Below are positions 8,120 through 15,257 of a DNA stretch of 46,950 nucleotides, piece after piece. The translations under genes were made by a program, and so were the position numbers. The notes under the pieces are model-generated. The model saw only the letters and a list, made by a program, of their open reading frames with translations, was not told where the DNA came from and searched no databases. The number at the start of each line of letters is the position of its first letter. Positions within the stretch are counted from its first letter, which is position 1. The stretch spans positions 1-46,950 of the forward strand of contig CAVBBL010000022.1 of the NCBI GenBank assembly GCA_963593905.1, given 5' to 3'. Source of the stretch: CAG-791 sp963593905. Its GTDB lineage: Bacteria; Bacillota; Clostridia; Lachnospirales; Lachnospiraceae.

Positions 8120-9295
8120 TTATTCTCCCAGAAATTCCAGATTCTTCTGGATCAGTGCACAGCGCTGTGCCACACACTCCACACTTCTTCCGGGGTCGGA
8201 AGGGGTATTGAATACATAATCCATCAGCTGCTCTAAGGTAGTGGTGGCTACATGCATTCTGGTATCGCTGGACGCATAGTAGATATAGACCTTGCCGTCA
8301 TGAACGATGGCACCGTTGGTGAAGACCACGTTGGAAACATCGCCTACCCGCTCACCCTCTCTGGGTCCGATCAGCAGGCCGGAGGGCTCTGCGATCACCT
8401 TGGAAGGATCCTGCAGATCTGTAGCAAAAGCATAGATGACATAGCGAAGACCCGCTGCCGTATTGCGCACGCCATGGGCGATGTGGATCCAGCCCTTTTC
8501 CGTCTTGATCGGCACAGCGCCGGCACCGTTCTTTGCCTCGGTGATGGTGTGATACTTGCGCAGGCTGGTCATTTTTTCCTCATCAATGACCGCGTGAGTG
8601 ATATCATCACACAGGCCAAAACCAATACCACCGCCGGATCCGGTCTCAATGAAATCATCCATGGGACGGGTATAGAAGGCATACTTGCCGTCCACAAATT
8701 CGGGATGCAGCACTACATTTCTCTGCTGGGGAGAATGCAGGGTCTTCAGATTATCCAGTCTCTCCCAGTGCTCTAAATCCTTAGTGCGCACAATGCCGGC
8801 TGCCGCTACCGCAGCGGACAGATCATTGACAGAAGTATCCTTGCTCTCAGAGCAGAATACCCCGTAGATCCAGCCATCCTCGTGCTGTGTCAGACGCATA
8901 TCATATACATTGGTCTCCTCCGGGCAGGTATCCTCCAGCAGAATGGGGTACTTGCGGAAAACAAAGCCGTCGACACCATTGTCACTCTCTGCCACGCCAA
9001 AGAAGGACTTTCTGTCATTTCCCTCGATTCTGGCCACCAGGCAGAACTTGCCGTTCAGATAAATAGCACCGGAATTCATCACTGCATTGATTCCCAGTCT
9101 CTCCATAAAGAAGGGATTGGTGGCGGGATTCATATCGAAACGCCAGGTCAGCGGAATCATCTCTCTGGTCAGTACCGGATTTACATAACGGTCATAGATA
9201 CCGTTGTAAAAATTATCATCCACGTGGTTGGGGCGTGTGATCAGAGCCTCATACTTTGCCTGCTCACGAGCCTTGTTCTTTTCAAATACGCTCAT
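8120..9295 (-). CDS. GH130 4-O-beta-D-mannosyl-D-glucose phosphorylase
   Basis: A 391-residue glycoside phosphorylase. Family GH130 features are RITRPN-like ALITRPNHV, MNSGAI, and VYDMRLTQHEDGWIYG containing the catalytic Asp; the C-terminal part has the IYYASSDTRMHVATTTLEQL segment. The sequence fits subfamily 1, which phosphorolyses beta-1,4-mannosyl-glucose to mannose 1-phosphate and glucose in the cytoplasm. The adjacent cellobiose 2-epimerase gene, which makes that substrate from mannobiose, supports this over the mannooligosaccharide-specific subfamily 2. The start at 9295 follows GAAGGGAG; an upstream in-frame Met at 9352 lacks a ribosome site. Confidence 0.9.
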   Translation of the reverse strand: MSVFEKNKAREQAKYEALITRPNHVDDNFYNGIYDRYVNPVLTREMIPLTWRFDMNPATNPFFMERLGINAVMNSGAIYLNGKFCLVARIEGNDRKSFFGVAESDNGVDGFVFRKYPILLEDTCPEETNVYDMRLTQHEDGWIYGVFCSESKDTSVNDLSAAVAAAGIVRTKDLEHWERLDNLKTLHSPQQRNVVLHPEFVDGKYAFYTRPMDDFIETGSGGGIGFGLCDDITHAVIDEEKMTSLRKYHTITEAKNGAGAVPIKTEKGWIHIAHGVRNTAAGLRYVIYAFATDLQDPSKVIAEPSGLLIGPREGERVGDVSNVVFTNGAIVHDGKVYIYYASSDTRMHVATTTLEQLMDYVFNTPSDPGRSVECVAQRCALIQKNLEFLGE

Positions 9296-9431
9296 ATATT
9301 CTCCCTTCTTTACTTCTTTACTTTTGACAGTTACCTCTGCGCCGCATTTCACTTTGTTCTCTACGGCATTTATTCTACACTTCGTATACTTATACGTTAA
9401 AATCGATTTACCATTTCTCTATGCCTGTAAT

Positions 9432-10610
9432 TTAGGCCAACTCTCTGCCACCCAGTCTTCTGATGATCTCCAGGCACATACGGCCGTTGTGATAAGGGCA
9501 CTTCCAAGGCTCCACGATCGGCTTTTTGTCCGTAGCCTCTCCGTTCTTGTCCACATCCCAGAACCACTCGCTGCCCTCTCTGGGGTCGATCATGTGCTCC
9601 TGAATGTAATCCCACTCGGACCGGGCTGCCATCATGTATTCCTTGATCTCCGGATGCTTTAAAGCGCCGTTGACAAAGCCCAGCACAGTCTCTGCCTGCA
9701 CCCACCAGATGCTGGTAGTGTTCACCACGCCACGGTCGCACTCGTTGTTCAGGGAATGTCCGTCGAAGGCCACTTCATAGAGGTTAGCCAGCATATCGTC
9801 GGTAATAGGCGTGATCAGATCCTTATATTTCTGCTCTCCCAAAACCTCTACGCCATAATCCAGCAGCCAGGAGGTCTCAATGTCATGGCCATACGAATAC
9901 AGATCCAGGATGGTATTCATGTTTTTATCAAAGAAGACCTCCTGTCTGTGCAGTTCCGGATTGTAAACCTTGTTGGCGAACTCTTCGAAAATCCACTCCA
10001 GACGCTTTTTTACTTCTTCGTTATGAGAAACGCGATACAGCTCTGTGTAAGCCTCAAAGACATGGAGCAGGGTATTCATAGTCTTCTCAGCCATGACACC
10101 ATTCTCGGAGAGCTTGTCATTGTCTACTTCGTGGAAGCTTCTATCAAATGCTTCCTTGTAGCCGATCTCATCGGTGCACTTCTCCTCGATGAGACGGAAC
10201 TGCTGCAGGGCCAGCTCCAATGCCTCCGGATCTCCGGAAGCCTCATAGTAATCCGACAATGCGTAGATGGAAAAAGCCTGATTGTAGGTATGCTTGGTGG
10301 AATCCTCCGGTGTGCCGTCATATTTTACGGACCAGAATACGCCGCCGTTTTCGTTATCAAAGCAGTGCTCCTTCATGAAAGCATAGCCGTGCTTTGCCTC
10401 CTCCAGGAGACTTTCATCCTGCAGTTGCTTATAAGCTGCTGAGAAAAACCAGGTAATACGGCTGTTTAAGATACAGCCCTTGACCGCTTCCTTATCTACG
10501 TTCAAATCATAATCCATGTAGCCGTAGTAGCCGCCAAACTCATCATCCCGCAGATTTTTCCAGAAAGGGATAATCTTTTCCTCCAGATGCTTCTTAACTT
10601 CCTTTACCAT
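9432..10610 (-). CDS. Cellobiose 2-epimerase (AGE family)
   Basis: A 392-residue (alpha/alpha)6-barrel protein of the N-acylglucosamine 2-epimerase family. Residues shown to matter in cellobiose 2-epimerases are visible: Arg51 in NSRITWFF, the His/Glu of YGHDIETSWLL, and the C-terminal His in KCPYHNGRMCLE. It would convert beta-1,4-mannobiose to mannosylglucose, the substrate of the phosphorylase encoded next. AAAGGA lies six bases before the start. The leader consists of two tandem copies of the hairpin cassette, so translation or stability of this gene within the operon may be separately tuned. Confidence 0.92.
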   Translation of the reverse strand: MVKEVKKHLEEKIIPFWKNLRDDEFGGYYGYMDYDLNVDKEAVKGCILNSRITWFFSAAYKQLQDESLLEEAKHGYAFMKEHCFDNENGGVFWSVKYDGTPEDSTKHTYNQAFSIYALSDYYEASGDPEALELALQQFRLIEEKCTDEIGYKEAFDRSFHEVDNDKLSENGVMAEKTMNTLLHVFEAYTELYRVSHNEEVKKRLEWIFEEFANKVYNPELHRQEVFFDKNMNTILDLYSYGHDIETSWLLDYGVEVLGEQKYKDLITPITDDMLANLYEVAFDGHSLNNECDRGVVNTTSIWWVQAETVLGFVNGALKHPEIKEYMMAARSEWDYIQEHMIDPREGSEWFWDVDKNGEATDKKPIVEPWKCPYHNGRMCLEIIRRLGGRELA

Positions 10611-10624
10611 TTCTGTTCCTTTCT

Positions 10625-10753
10625 GCCGCAGCTTGTCTGCGGCTACGCGCGGAGAATTTCGCGAAGGCGAATTCTCCGCTGCGATCAGACAGCAATGCTG
10701 TATGCAGCATTGCTGTTATCAACATCCACTGCCATCAGGCAGTTGGTGTTGAT
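10625..10753 (-). repeat. Hairpin cassette copy b1 (proximal to the epimerase gene)
   Basis: Four stem-loops in order, in mRNA sense. First, ATCAACA…TGTTGAT with an inner ACTGCC-TGAT-GGCAGT. Second, CAGCAATG…CATTGCTG. Third, GGAGAATTCGC…GCGAAATTCTCC. Fourth, GCCGCAG…CTGCGGC, directly before the AGAAAGGA ribosome site. It is a near-identical 140-bp-period duplicate of b2. Confidence 0.85.
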
Positions 10754-10764
10754 TCTTCCTTTCT

Positions 10765-10893
10765 GCCGCAGCTTGTCTGCGGCTACGCGCGGAGAATTTC
10801 GCGAAGGCGAATTCTCCGCTGCAATCAGACAGCAATGCTGTATGCAACATTGCTGTCATCAACACCGACTGCCATCAGGCAGTTGGTGTTGAT
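10765..10893 (-). repeat. Hairpin cassette copy b2 (overlaps the 3' end of the LacI gene)
   Basis: Same four modules as b1 with only a few substitutions. In mRNA sense its first hairpin encodes the last residues of the LacI-family protein (NQHQLPDGSRC), so the cassette end has been absorbed into coding sequence. It ends in an AGAAAGGAAG ribosome-site-like stretch with no start codon nearby. Confidence 0.85.
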
Positions 10894-11908
10894 TGCCTAC
10901 CGATTCTTTTTCCACCAGCCTTCCGCCGATGACTGTAACCCCTTTTTTGTAATACTCTCCCTCGATCTTCTTGCGAAGGATATATAGGGTACGACTGACC
11001 ATTTCCCGCATATCCACCTCATAGGTGGTGATGGGCACATCGCACAATCCCGGATACAGATAATTGTCAAATCCCACCACGGAATAATCCTCCGGCACCC
11101 GCTTTCCCTGCTTTTTCAGCAATCCGATGACAGCGCCCGCCGTCCTGTCGCAGTTGCAGGCAAAGGCCGTGGGACCGTCCTTGTCCGTGGGCAGAATGAT
11201 TTCGTACCCTTCAGCCAGTCCGGTGTGAGGATCCCGATCCTCGATCACCCAATCCTCCCGGACCGGAATTCCATATTTATGCAAGGCCTTGTGGTATCCG
11301 TAGTAGCGATCCAGGATACTTTCTGTGCTGTCTATGCTGCCCACGAAAGCAATGCGCCGATGCCCCCGCTCCAGCAGATAATCCGTCATGCGGTACATAC
11401 CGTAAAAGTTATCCGTGACCACACAGTCAATGTCCCGCTCTCTGTCGGCGCCGTCCAGGTAGACAAAGGGAAGTGCGCAGCTTTTCACCACGCTGTCCAA
11501 ATATTCCTGCCGCACCGGTCCCATAATGATATAGCCGTCTACCAGATTTTCCGCCAACAGCTTTGGCGTCTCATAAGGCGCCTCCTCTGTATCTGTGATG
11601 ATCTCCAGACTGGTGACACATTCTCTGACTGCCGCTCTGGCCGCCAGCTCCTGATACATTTTCCAGTAAAAAGAGGTGTACTGATCCAGATAGCGGGACG
11701 CCATCAGCACCGCTATGGTGTAGCTGCGTCCCTGCTGCTCCCTGCGGATCACAGAGGGCTGCTTATACCCCAGCTCCCTGGCCTTTTCCACGATGCGCTC
11801 CCTCATTTCCTCGCTGACACCCTTTTTACCGGATAATGCCTTGGAGACCGTCACCGTACTGACCCCGAAAATCTCTGCAATATCCGCTAATTTTACCGTT
11901 TTTGCCAT
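10859..11908 (-). CDS. LacI/GalR-family transcriptional regulator
   Basis: A 349-residue repressor-type protein. Residues 4-50 form the LacI helix-turn-helix (KLADIAEIFGVSTVTVSKAL) with a hinge helix, followed by a periplasmic-binding-protein-like sugar-binding domain (PFVYLDGADRERDIDCVVTD, FVGSIDSTESILDRYYGY). AGGGG lies four bases before the start. It sits inside the mannan operon between the alpha-galactosidase and the epimerase, so it is the likely local, sugar-responsive regulator; the inducer is unknown. The C-terminal ~11 residues (NQHQLPDGSRC) are encoded by the hairpin cassette and replace whatever the ancestral end was. Confidence 0.9.
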   Translation of the reverse strand: MAKTVKLADIAEIFGVSTVTVSKALSGKKGVSEEMRERIVEKARELGYKQPSVIRREQQGRSYTIAVLMASRYLDQYTSFYWKMYQELAARAAVRECVTSLEIITDTEEAPYETPKLLAENLVDGYIIMGPVRQEYLDSVVKSCALPFVYLDGADRERDIDCVVTDNFYGMYRMTDYLLERGHRRIAFVGSIDSTESILDRYYGYHKALHKYGIPVREDWVIEDRDPHTGLAEGYEIILPTDKDGPTAFACNCDRTAGAVIGLLKKQGKRVPEDYSVVGFDNYLYPGLCDVPITTYEVDMREMVSRTLYILRKKIEGEYYKKGVTVIGGRLVEKESVGNQHQLPDGSRC

Positions 11909-11949
11909 TTTCCCCTCTGTATGCTGCGTCCTGCTGCGGCATATACTTT

Positions 11950-14124
11950 TTATTTGCGCCGAATGGTAAAGATTCTGGCCATAACAGGCTCCTTATACCG
12001 TACCGTCAGCACGCCGCTGTAGGGATCAAAGCTGTAGTCGCAGTTCTCCTCCAGCGCCTTTGTGGGATAGGAGAGCTCCACCTTCCAGGCTTCCATGGAA
12101 CGGTCTGCTGCGCCCTCTCTGCCTTCTCTGTGAGCTGCGCTGTCCATATCCTTCCACAAATCAGCCAGGGGGATGCGGCAGAATGCCTCTCCGCCCCTTC
12201 TCCATACTGCCAGATAGCAGGTATCCTCTGTGCGAATGCCGGTGCATGCCCAGGGATCTGTCACCTGCGCCAGTCCCAGAGGCCAGCAGGGAAGTGCCTT
12301 CTTAATGTCCTCTCTGGCATCTTTGTACCAGTTGATGCCTTCCTGCACCAGTGCAAAACGTTCCGGGGAGATCTCTGCCAGATGGCCGCTCTGATGGATT
12401 CTGCACAGCATGGCATTAACCATGTTAAAGACAGCCTCCTCCGGCTCGCCCTGACGAAGCGGATAGGACCAGACAGCCCCCTGCTCCGGTGTCACGCCGG
12501 TAGCTACATTGGCGGCAATGGTGGAATAGTGAATGTAGTCCTCCTGGTCGCTGGTGGACTGAATGCTGTAGCGGGAAAGCATAGCATAGTCCATACGCAG
12601 ACCGCCGCTGCTGCAGTTCTCAATGACCAGCTCCGGATACTTCTCAAATACGGAGTCCAGCCATGCCAGATAGGCTCTTTCATGCTGCAAAAGACCATCT
12701 CCGAAGCTCTCTGCGTCCAGCTCCGTGCCGATGCCGGGCTCGATATTGTAATCCATCTTGATATAGCCGACGCCATAGTCCCTTACCACTCTGTCTATGA
12801 CCTCATTGGCATGCTCGATCACCGCAGGATTGCGGAAATCCAGCTGATAACGGCTGCGGTCATACACTCTCTTGCCATGGCGGACGAAGAACCAGTCATC
12901 CGGCACCGTCTTTGCCTTCTCGCAGTCAATGCCCATGACCTCCAACTCCAACCAGACACCGGGAATCAGCCCCTTAGAACGGGCGTAATCTGCCACCTCC
13001 CGAACGCCGTTAGGGAAACGTTCTCTGCACTCCTGCCACTCACCTACGCCGGACCACCATTCTCCCGGTGCATACCAGCCTGCATCGATGACAAAGTACT
13101 CGCAGCCTGCTGCCGCTGCCGCATCCACCAGAGGGAACTCCTTCTCTGCCGTGGGATCGCCCATCAGGCAGTTCATGTAATCATTAAAGATAACCGGCAG
13201 CTTCTCGTTGTCCGCATTGGGTCTGCGGATCAGACGGCGGTATTTGGTCAGCTCGCTGATCGCCTCCGTAATATCCGCATGCGATGCACCTGCCGCCACC
13301 GGCACGGTGGTAAAGCTCTCTCCCGGCTGCAGGGTCTTGGAGAAATGGGACTGTGCTTCTGTAGGTCCGCTGACATTTAAGTAGAAATGATCATTCTGCA
13401 TGCCCATCTCATAGTGCCAGGAGCCGTTATGCTCAATCTGGAAAAAGAGTCCTGTATCTCCGTCTGTGTTTTCGATATAGGCCATGGGCAGGAAATGCTT
13501 GCTGGACCAGTTGCCGGTATTGGAAAACTCGATATTTTTGCTGGTTCTCTTGAAAATATGGGGCTGATTCTGTGCAAGTCCCAGCTGGGGAAAGCTATAG
13601 GACTGCCAGGAAAGCTCCTTCTGCCAGGAATTATGCGGTACGTACAGACGCAGCTTTTCATCCGGGCTCTGCATACCTTCCTTTTCAAAACCAAGGTACG
13701 CAAAAGAGCTGATGTACTCTATGGTCTGCGCTTCCTTCCCTTCATTGGTGACCTTATTGATAAAACGAGCCGTGGATAATCCCTCATAGAACTGGATAGT
13801 GGTCTCCACCTTCGCCCCGGATCCCGGATCCTTCTGGGTGATCACCAGCACTCTGCCCTGTTCATTTTTTTCCTCTTTGATGCTGTCAAAGAGCATGGAT
13901 ACGCCGGGCATGGCCGTGATATACATGGATCCCTGTTTCTCATAAGGGCTGTTGATCCCTGCATACTTCAGGATGGCGAACTGATAGCCTTCTTTGTAAT
14001 AATTCTCCGGCTCCTGCGTGGGCACAAAAGGTGCGCTGGAAAAATGTAAAAGCCGGATCTGATTCTGCTCCGTGATGCCAAAGACCACATGGAGCATGCC
14101 TTCCTCATAGGTTAAATATTTCAT
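11950..14124 (-). CDS. Alpha-galactosidase, glycoside hydrolase family 36
   Basis: A 724-residue retaining enzyme removing alpha-1,6-galactose from galactomannan or raffinose-type oligosaccharides. The N-terminal beta-sandwich (~300 residues) is followed by the TIM barrel with MKYLIPGVWLELEV-type segments. The nucleophile motif is YIKMDYN and the acid/base motif STSDQEDY; ENCSSGGLRMD lies between them, as expected. There is no signal peptide, so it acts in the cytoplasm on imported oligosaccharides. AGGG lies six bases before the start. It is the first gene of the mannan operon, followed after 41 bases by the LacI gene. The leader 14125-14340 shows no clear promoter. Confidence 0.93.
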   Translation of the reverse strand: MKYLTYEEGMLHVVFGITEQNQIRLLHFSSAPFVPTQEPENYYKEGYQFAILKYAGINSPYEKQGSMYITAMPGVSMLFDSIKEEKNEQGRVLVITQKDPGSGAKVETTIQFYEGLSTARFINKVTNEGKEAQTIEYISSFAYLGFEKEGMQSPDEKLRLYVPHNSWQKELSWQSYSFPQLGLAQNQPHIFKRTSKNIEFSNTGNWSSKHFLPMAYIENTDGDTGLFFQIEHNGSWHYEMGMQNDHFYLNVSGPTEAQSHFSKTLQPGESFTTVPVAAGASHADITEAISELTKYRRLIRRPNADNEKLPVIFNDYMNCLMGDPTAEKEFPLVDAAAAAGCEYFVIDAGWYAPGEWWSGVGEWQECRERFPNGVREVADYARSKGLIPGVWLELEVMGIDCEKAKTVPDDWFFVRHGKRVYDRSRYQLDFRNPAVIEHANEVIDRVVRDYGVGYIKMDYNIEPGIGTELDAESFGDGLLQHERAYLAWLDSVFEKYPELVIENCSSGGLRMDYAMLSRYSIQSTSDQEDYIHYSTIAANVATGVTPEQGAVWSYPLRQGEPEEAVFNMVNAMLCRIHQSGHLAEISPERFALVQEGINWYKDAREDIKKALPCWPLGLAQVTDPWACTGIRTEDTCYLAVWRRGGEAFCRIPLADLWKDMDSAAHREGREGAADRSMEAWKVELSYPTKALEENCDYSFDPYSGVLTVRYKEPVMARIFTIRRK

Positions 14125-14340
14125 TCATTCCCTCATTTCTGCGCGGTCACCCCGTCAGGAATGCCGCTGTCTGTGTCAATCTTGCTTTCCCCTTGTTTCC
14201 TCTTCTCAGCCTTCTGTCCCCATTTTTTGACGCTGGATTCAAAATGCATTTTGCTCCCAGCATCATACAGAATCGTTACACGCTGCGCGCTTTTGTCTCT
14301 GGTATCATTGTGTTGATTGTATTGCGCAGACGCACAGTTT

Positions 14341-14384
14341 AAAAGGCTAATTTTAGCTTTATTATTAAACTAAAATTAGCCTTT
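14341..14384. terminator. Strong inverted repeat, probable terminator upstream of the mannan operon
   Basis: AAAGGCTAATTTTAG pairs with CTAAAATTAGCCTTT around an AT-rich loop. On the minus strand it is followed by TTTT. It would separate the small-peptide unit from the alpha-galactosidase operon. Confidence 0.6.
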
Positions 14385-14527
14385 GACAATATGTAAAACT
14401 ATATAAATAACCTCTATTTTTTTTAGCTACTTTTTATAGCTGTCACCTCCATGAACAGTGATTGTCCTATGGAAATCCGTGCAAGCTTGCATTATGAATT
14501 CTACTTCTGCATAAATCCTTATTATAC

Positions 14528-14558
14528 AAAAAGAGCAGTACCATCAGCACTGCTCTTT
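14528..14558 (-). terminator. Intrinsic terminator after the third small peptide gene
   Basis: AAAGAGCAGT/ACTGCTCTTT stem with U residues following on the minus strand, 46 bases after the stop codon at 14604. Confidence 0.75.
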
Positions 14559-14603
14559 CAATCCATTCTCTTATATTTCAACTGATATACTCCGTCGTCC
14601 TGA

Positions 14604-14708
14604 TTAACCAAAAATCCTGCGGAACAATCTGGAGATTACATCTAAGGGCTCGTTTCTGGGCAGCTTCGGCACAGGTGTGATAATCAGTCCAATCTTTCTT
14701 TCTTCCAT
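14604..14708 (-). CDS. Small peptide 3, 34 residues, amphipathic
   Basis: A short frame starting MEERKIGLIITPVPKL and ending VISRLFRRIFG, with AAAAGGAG five bases before its ATG. The C-terminal ~12 residues would form a cationic amphipathic helix. It has its own promoter module (14782-14814), which is a near copy of the one before small peptide 1, and its own terminator. I recognise no family. Possibilities are a small membrane-associated regulator, a secreted or toxic peptide, or a signal peptide; the sequence does not decide. The ribosome site, the duplicated promoter and the terminator are what make it a credible gene. Confidence 0.65.
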   Translation of the reverse strand: MEERKIGLIITPVPKLPRNEPLDVISRLFRRIFG

Positions 14709-14781
14709 TTCTTTTCTCCTTTTCGTTTTCTTTATTGATCTGTGTTTTAGTGTTTTGTTTGTTTTGTTCTTTGTTGTGTTT

Positions 14782-14814
14782 ATCTTACTACAGCCGGTGT
14801 ATAAGAACCGTAAC
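14782..14814 (-). promoter_or_regulatory. Promoter module 2 of the small-peptide locus
   Basis: GTTACGGTTC lies 17 bases upstream of TAAGAT. Downstream, ACAACAAAGAACAAA and ACAAACAAAACAC repeat the leader of module 1 almost base for base. The conserved decamer covering the -35 region suggests activator-dependent transcription. Confidence 0.6.
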
Positions 14815-14833
14815 TGCATATTCTTTTATTTTC

Positions 14834-14929
14834 TTACTTTTTCTTCTTTGTAATGATACTAACCAGTTTTCCAAGGCATCCTACTGTAAATACGGTAACA
14901 ACCGTAACTGTAACAACTTCATTCGTCAT
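14834..14929 (-). CDS. Small peptide 2, 31 residues, hydrophobic
   Basis: Begins MTNEVVTVTVVTVFTV, continues with GCLGKLVSII and ends in TKKKK: one Val/Thr-rich membrane segment with a cationic tail. AAGGAG is eight bases before the ATG. It lies 34 bases after small peptide 1, so the two form one transcript. No family is recognised. The repetitive GTTAC/GGTAAC codons also create extra copies of the GTTACGGTT box inside the gene. Confidence 0.65.
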   Translation of the reverse strand: MTNEVVTVTVVTVFTVGCLGKLVSIITKKKK

Positions 14930-14963
14930 ATTGTATTCTCCTTAATCCTTCTCGTTGTTTAAA

Positions 14964-15065
14964 TTACTTGCTTTCTCTTTCCTTCTTTTCCACATGCTTT
15001 GCAACCTTGCACAGCACTGCTACTACGGTGAATGCGGATACGATACCAACTACTTTTAATTCCAT
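14964..15065 (-). CDS. Small peptide 1, 33 residues, single membrane segment
   Basis: Begins MELKVVGIVSAFTVVAVLC and ends KHVEKKERESK, giving one hydrophobic helix and a charged C-terminus. AAAAAGGAG lies seven bases before the ATG. It is the first gene behind promoter module 1. No family is recognised; its architecture resembles small membrane proteins in general. It is too short for ordinary gene callers, but the ribosome site and duplicated leader argue that it is expressed. Confidence 0.68.
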   Translation of the reverse strand: MELKVVGIVSAFTVVAVLCKVAKHVEKKERESK

Positions 15066-15134
15066 TTTTTTCTCCTTTTTATTTCCTTTATTTATGTTTA
15101 AGTGTTTTGTTTGTGTTTGTTCTTTGTTGTGCTT

Positions 15135-15167
15135 ATCTTAATACAGCACATGTACGAGAACCGTAAC
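15135..15167 (-). promoter_or_regulatory. Promoter module 1 of the small-peptide locus
   Basis: GTTACGGTTC lies 17 bases upstream of TAAGAT, the same geometry as module 2 at 14782. The intervening sequence and the ACAACAAAGAACAAA leader are conserved. It starts directly after the glpK terminator. Confidence 0.6.
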
Positions 15168-15217
15168 AAAAAAGCCCTCTCCGAATCAGCTCCCTGGCTG
15201 ACCCGGAAAGGGACTTT
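15168..15217 (-). terminator. Intrinsic terminator of the glycerol operon
   Basis: AGTCCCT/AGGGCT arms with inner TCAGC/GCTGA pairing, then a run of six U on the minus strand, about 40 bases after the glpK stop. Confidence 0.85.
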
Positions 15218-15257
15218 TCTCTGTTACTTTAGTTACTATTCTTCTACGCTTTTATTA

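Noticed and set aside
10625..10893. A CRISPR-like look of two repeats with a 140-bp period
   Set aside because: Only two units, no short spacers and no cas genes; the units are the hairpin cassette.
11902..13380. A 492-residue open frame antisense to the alpha-galactosidase gene
   Set aside because: Composition rich in His, Cys and Arg typical of shadow frames; the opposite strand has clear GH36 motifs.
14384..14460. A possible type I toxin frame starting ATGGAGGTGACAG on the minus strand near 14450
   Set aside because: The frame ends after nine codons, and no antisense RNA promoter is evident.
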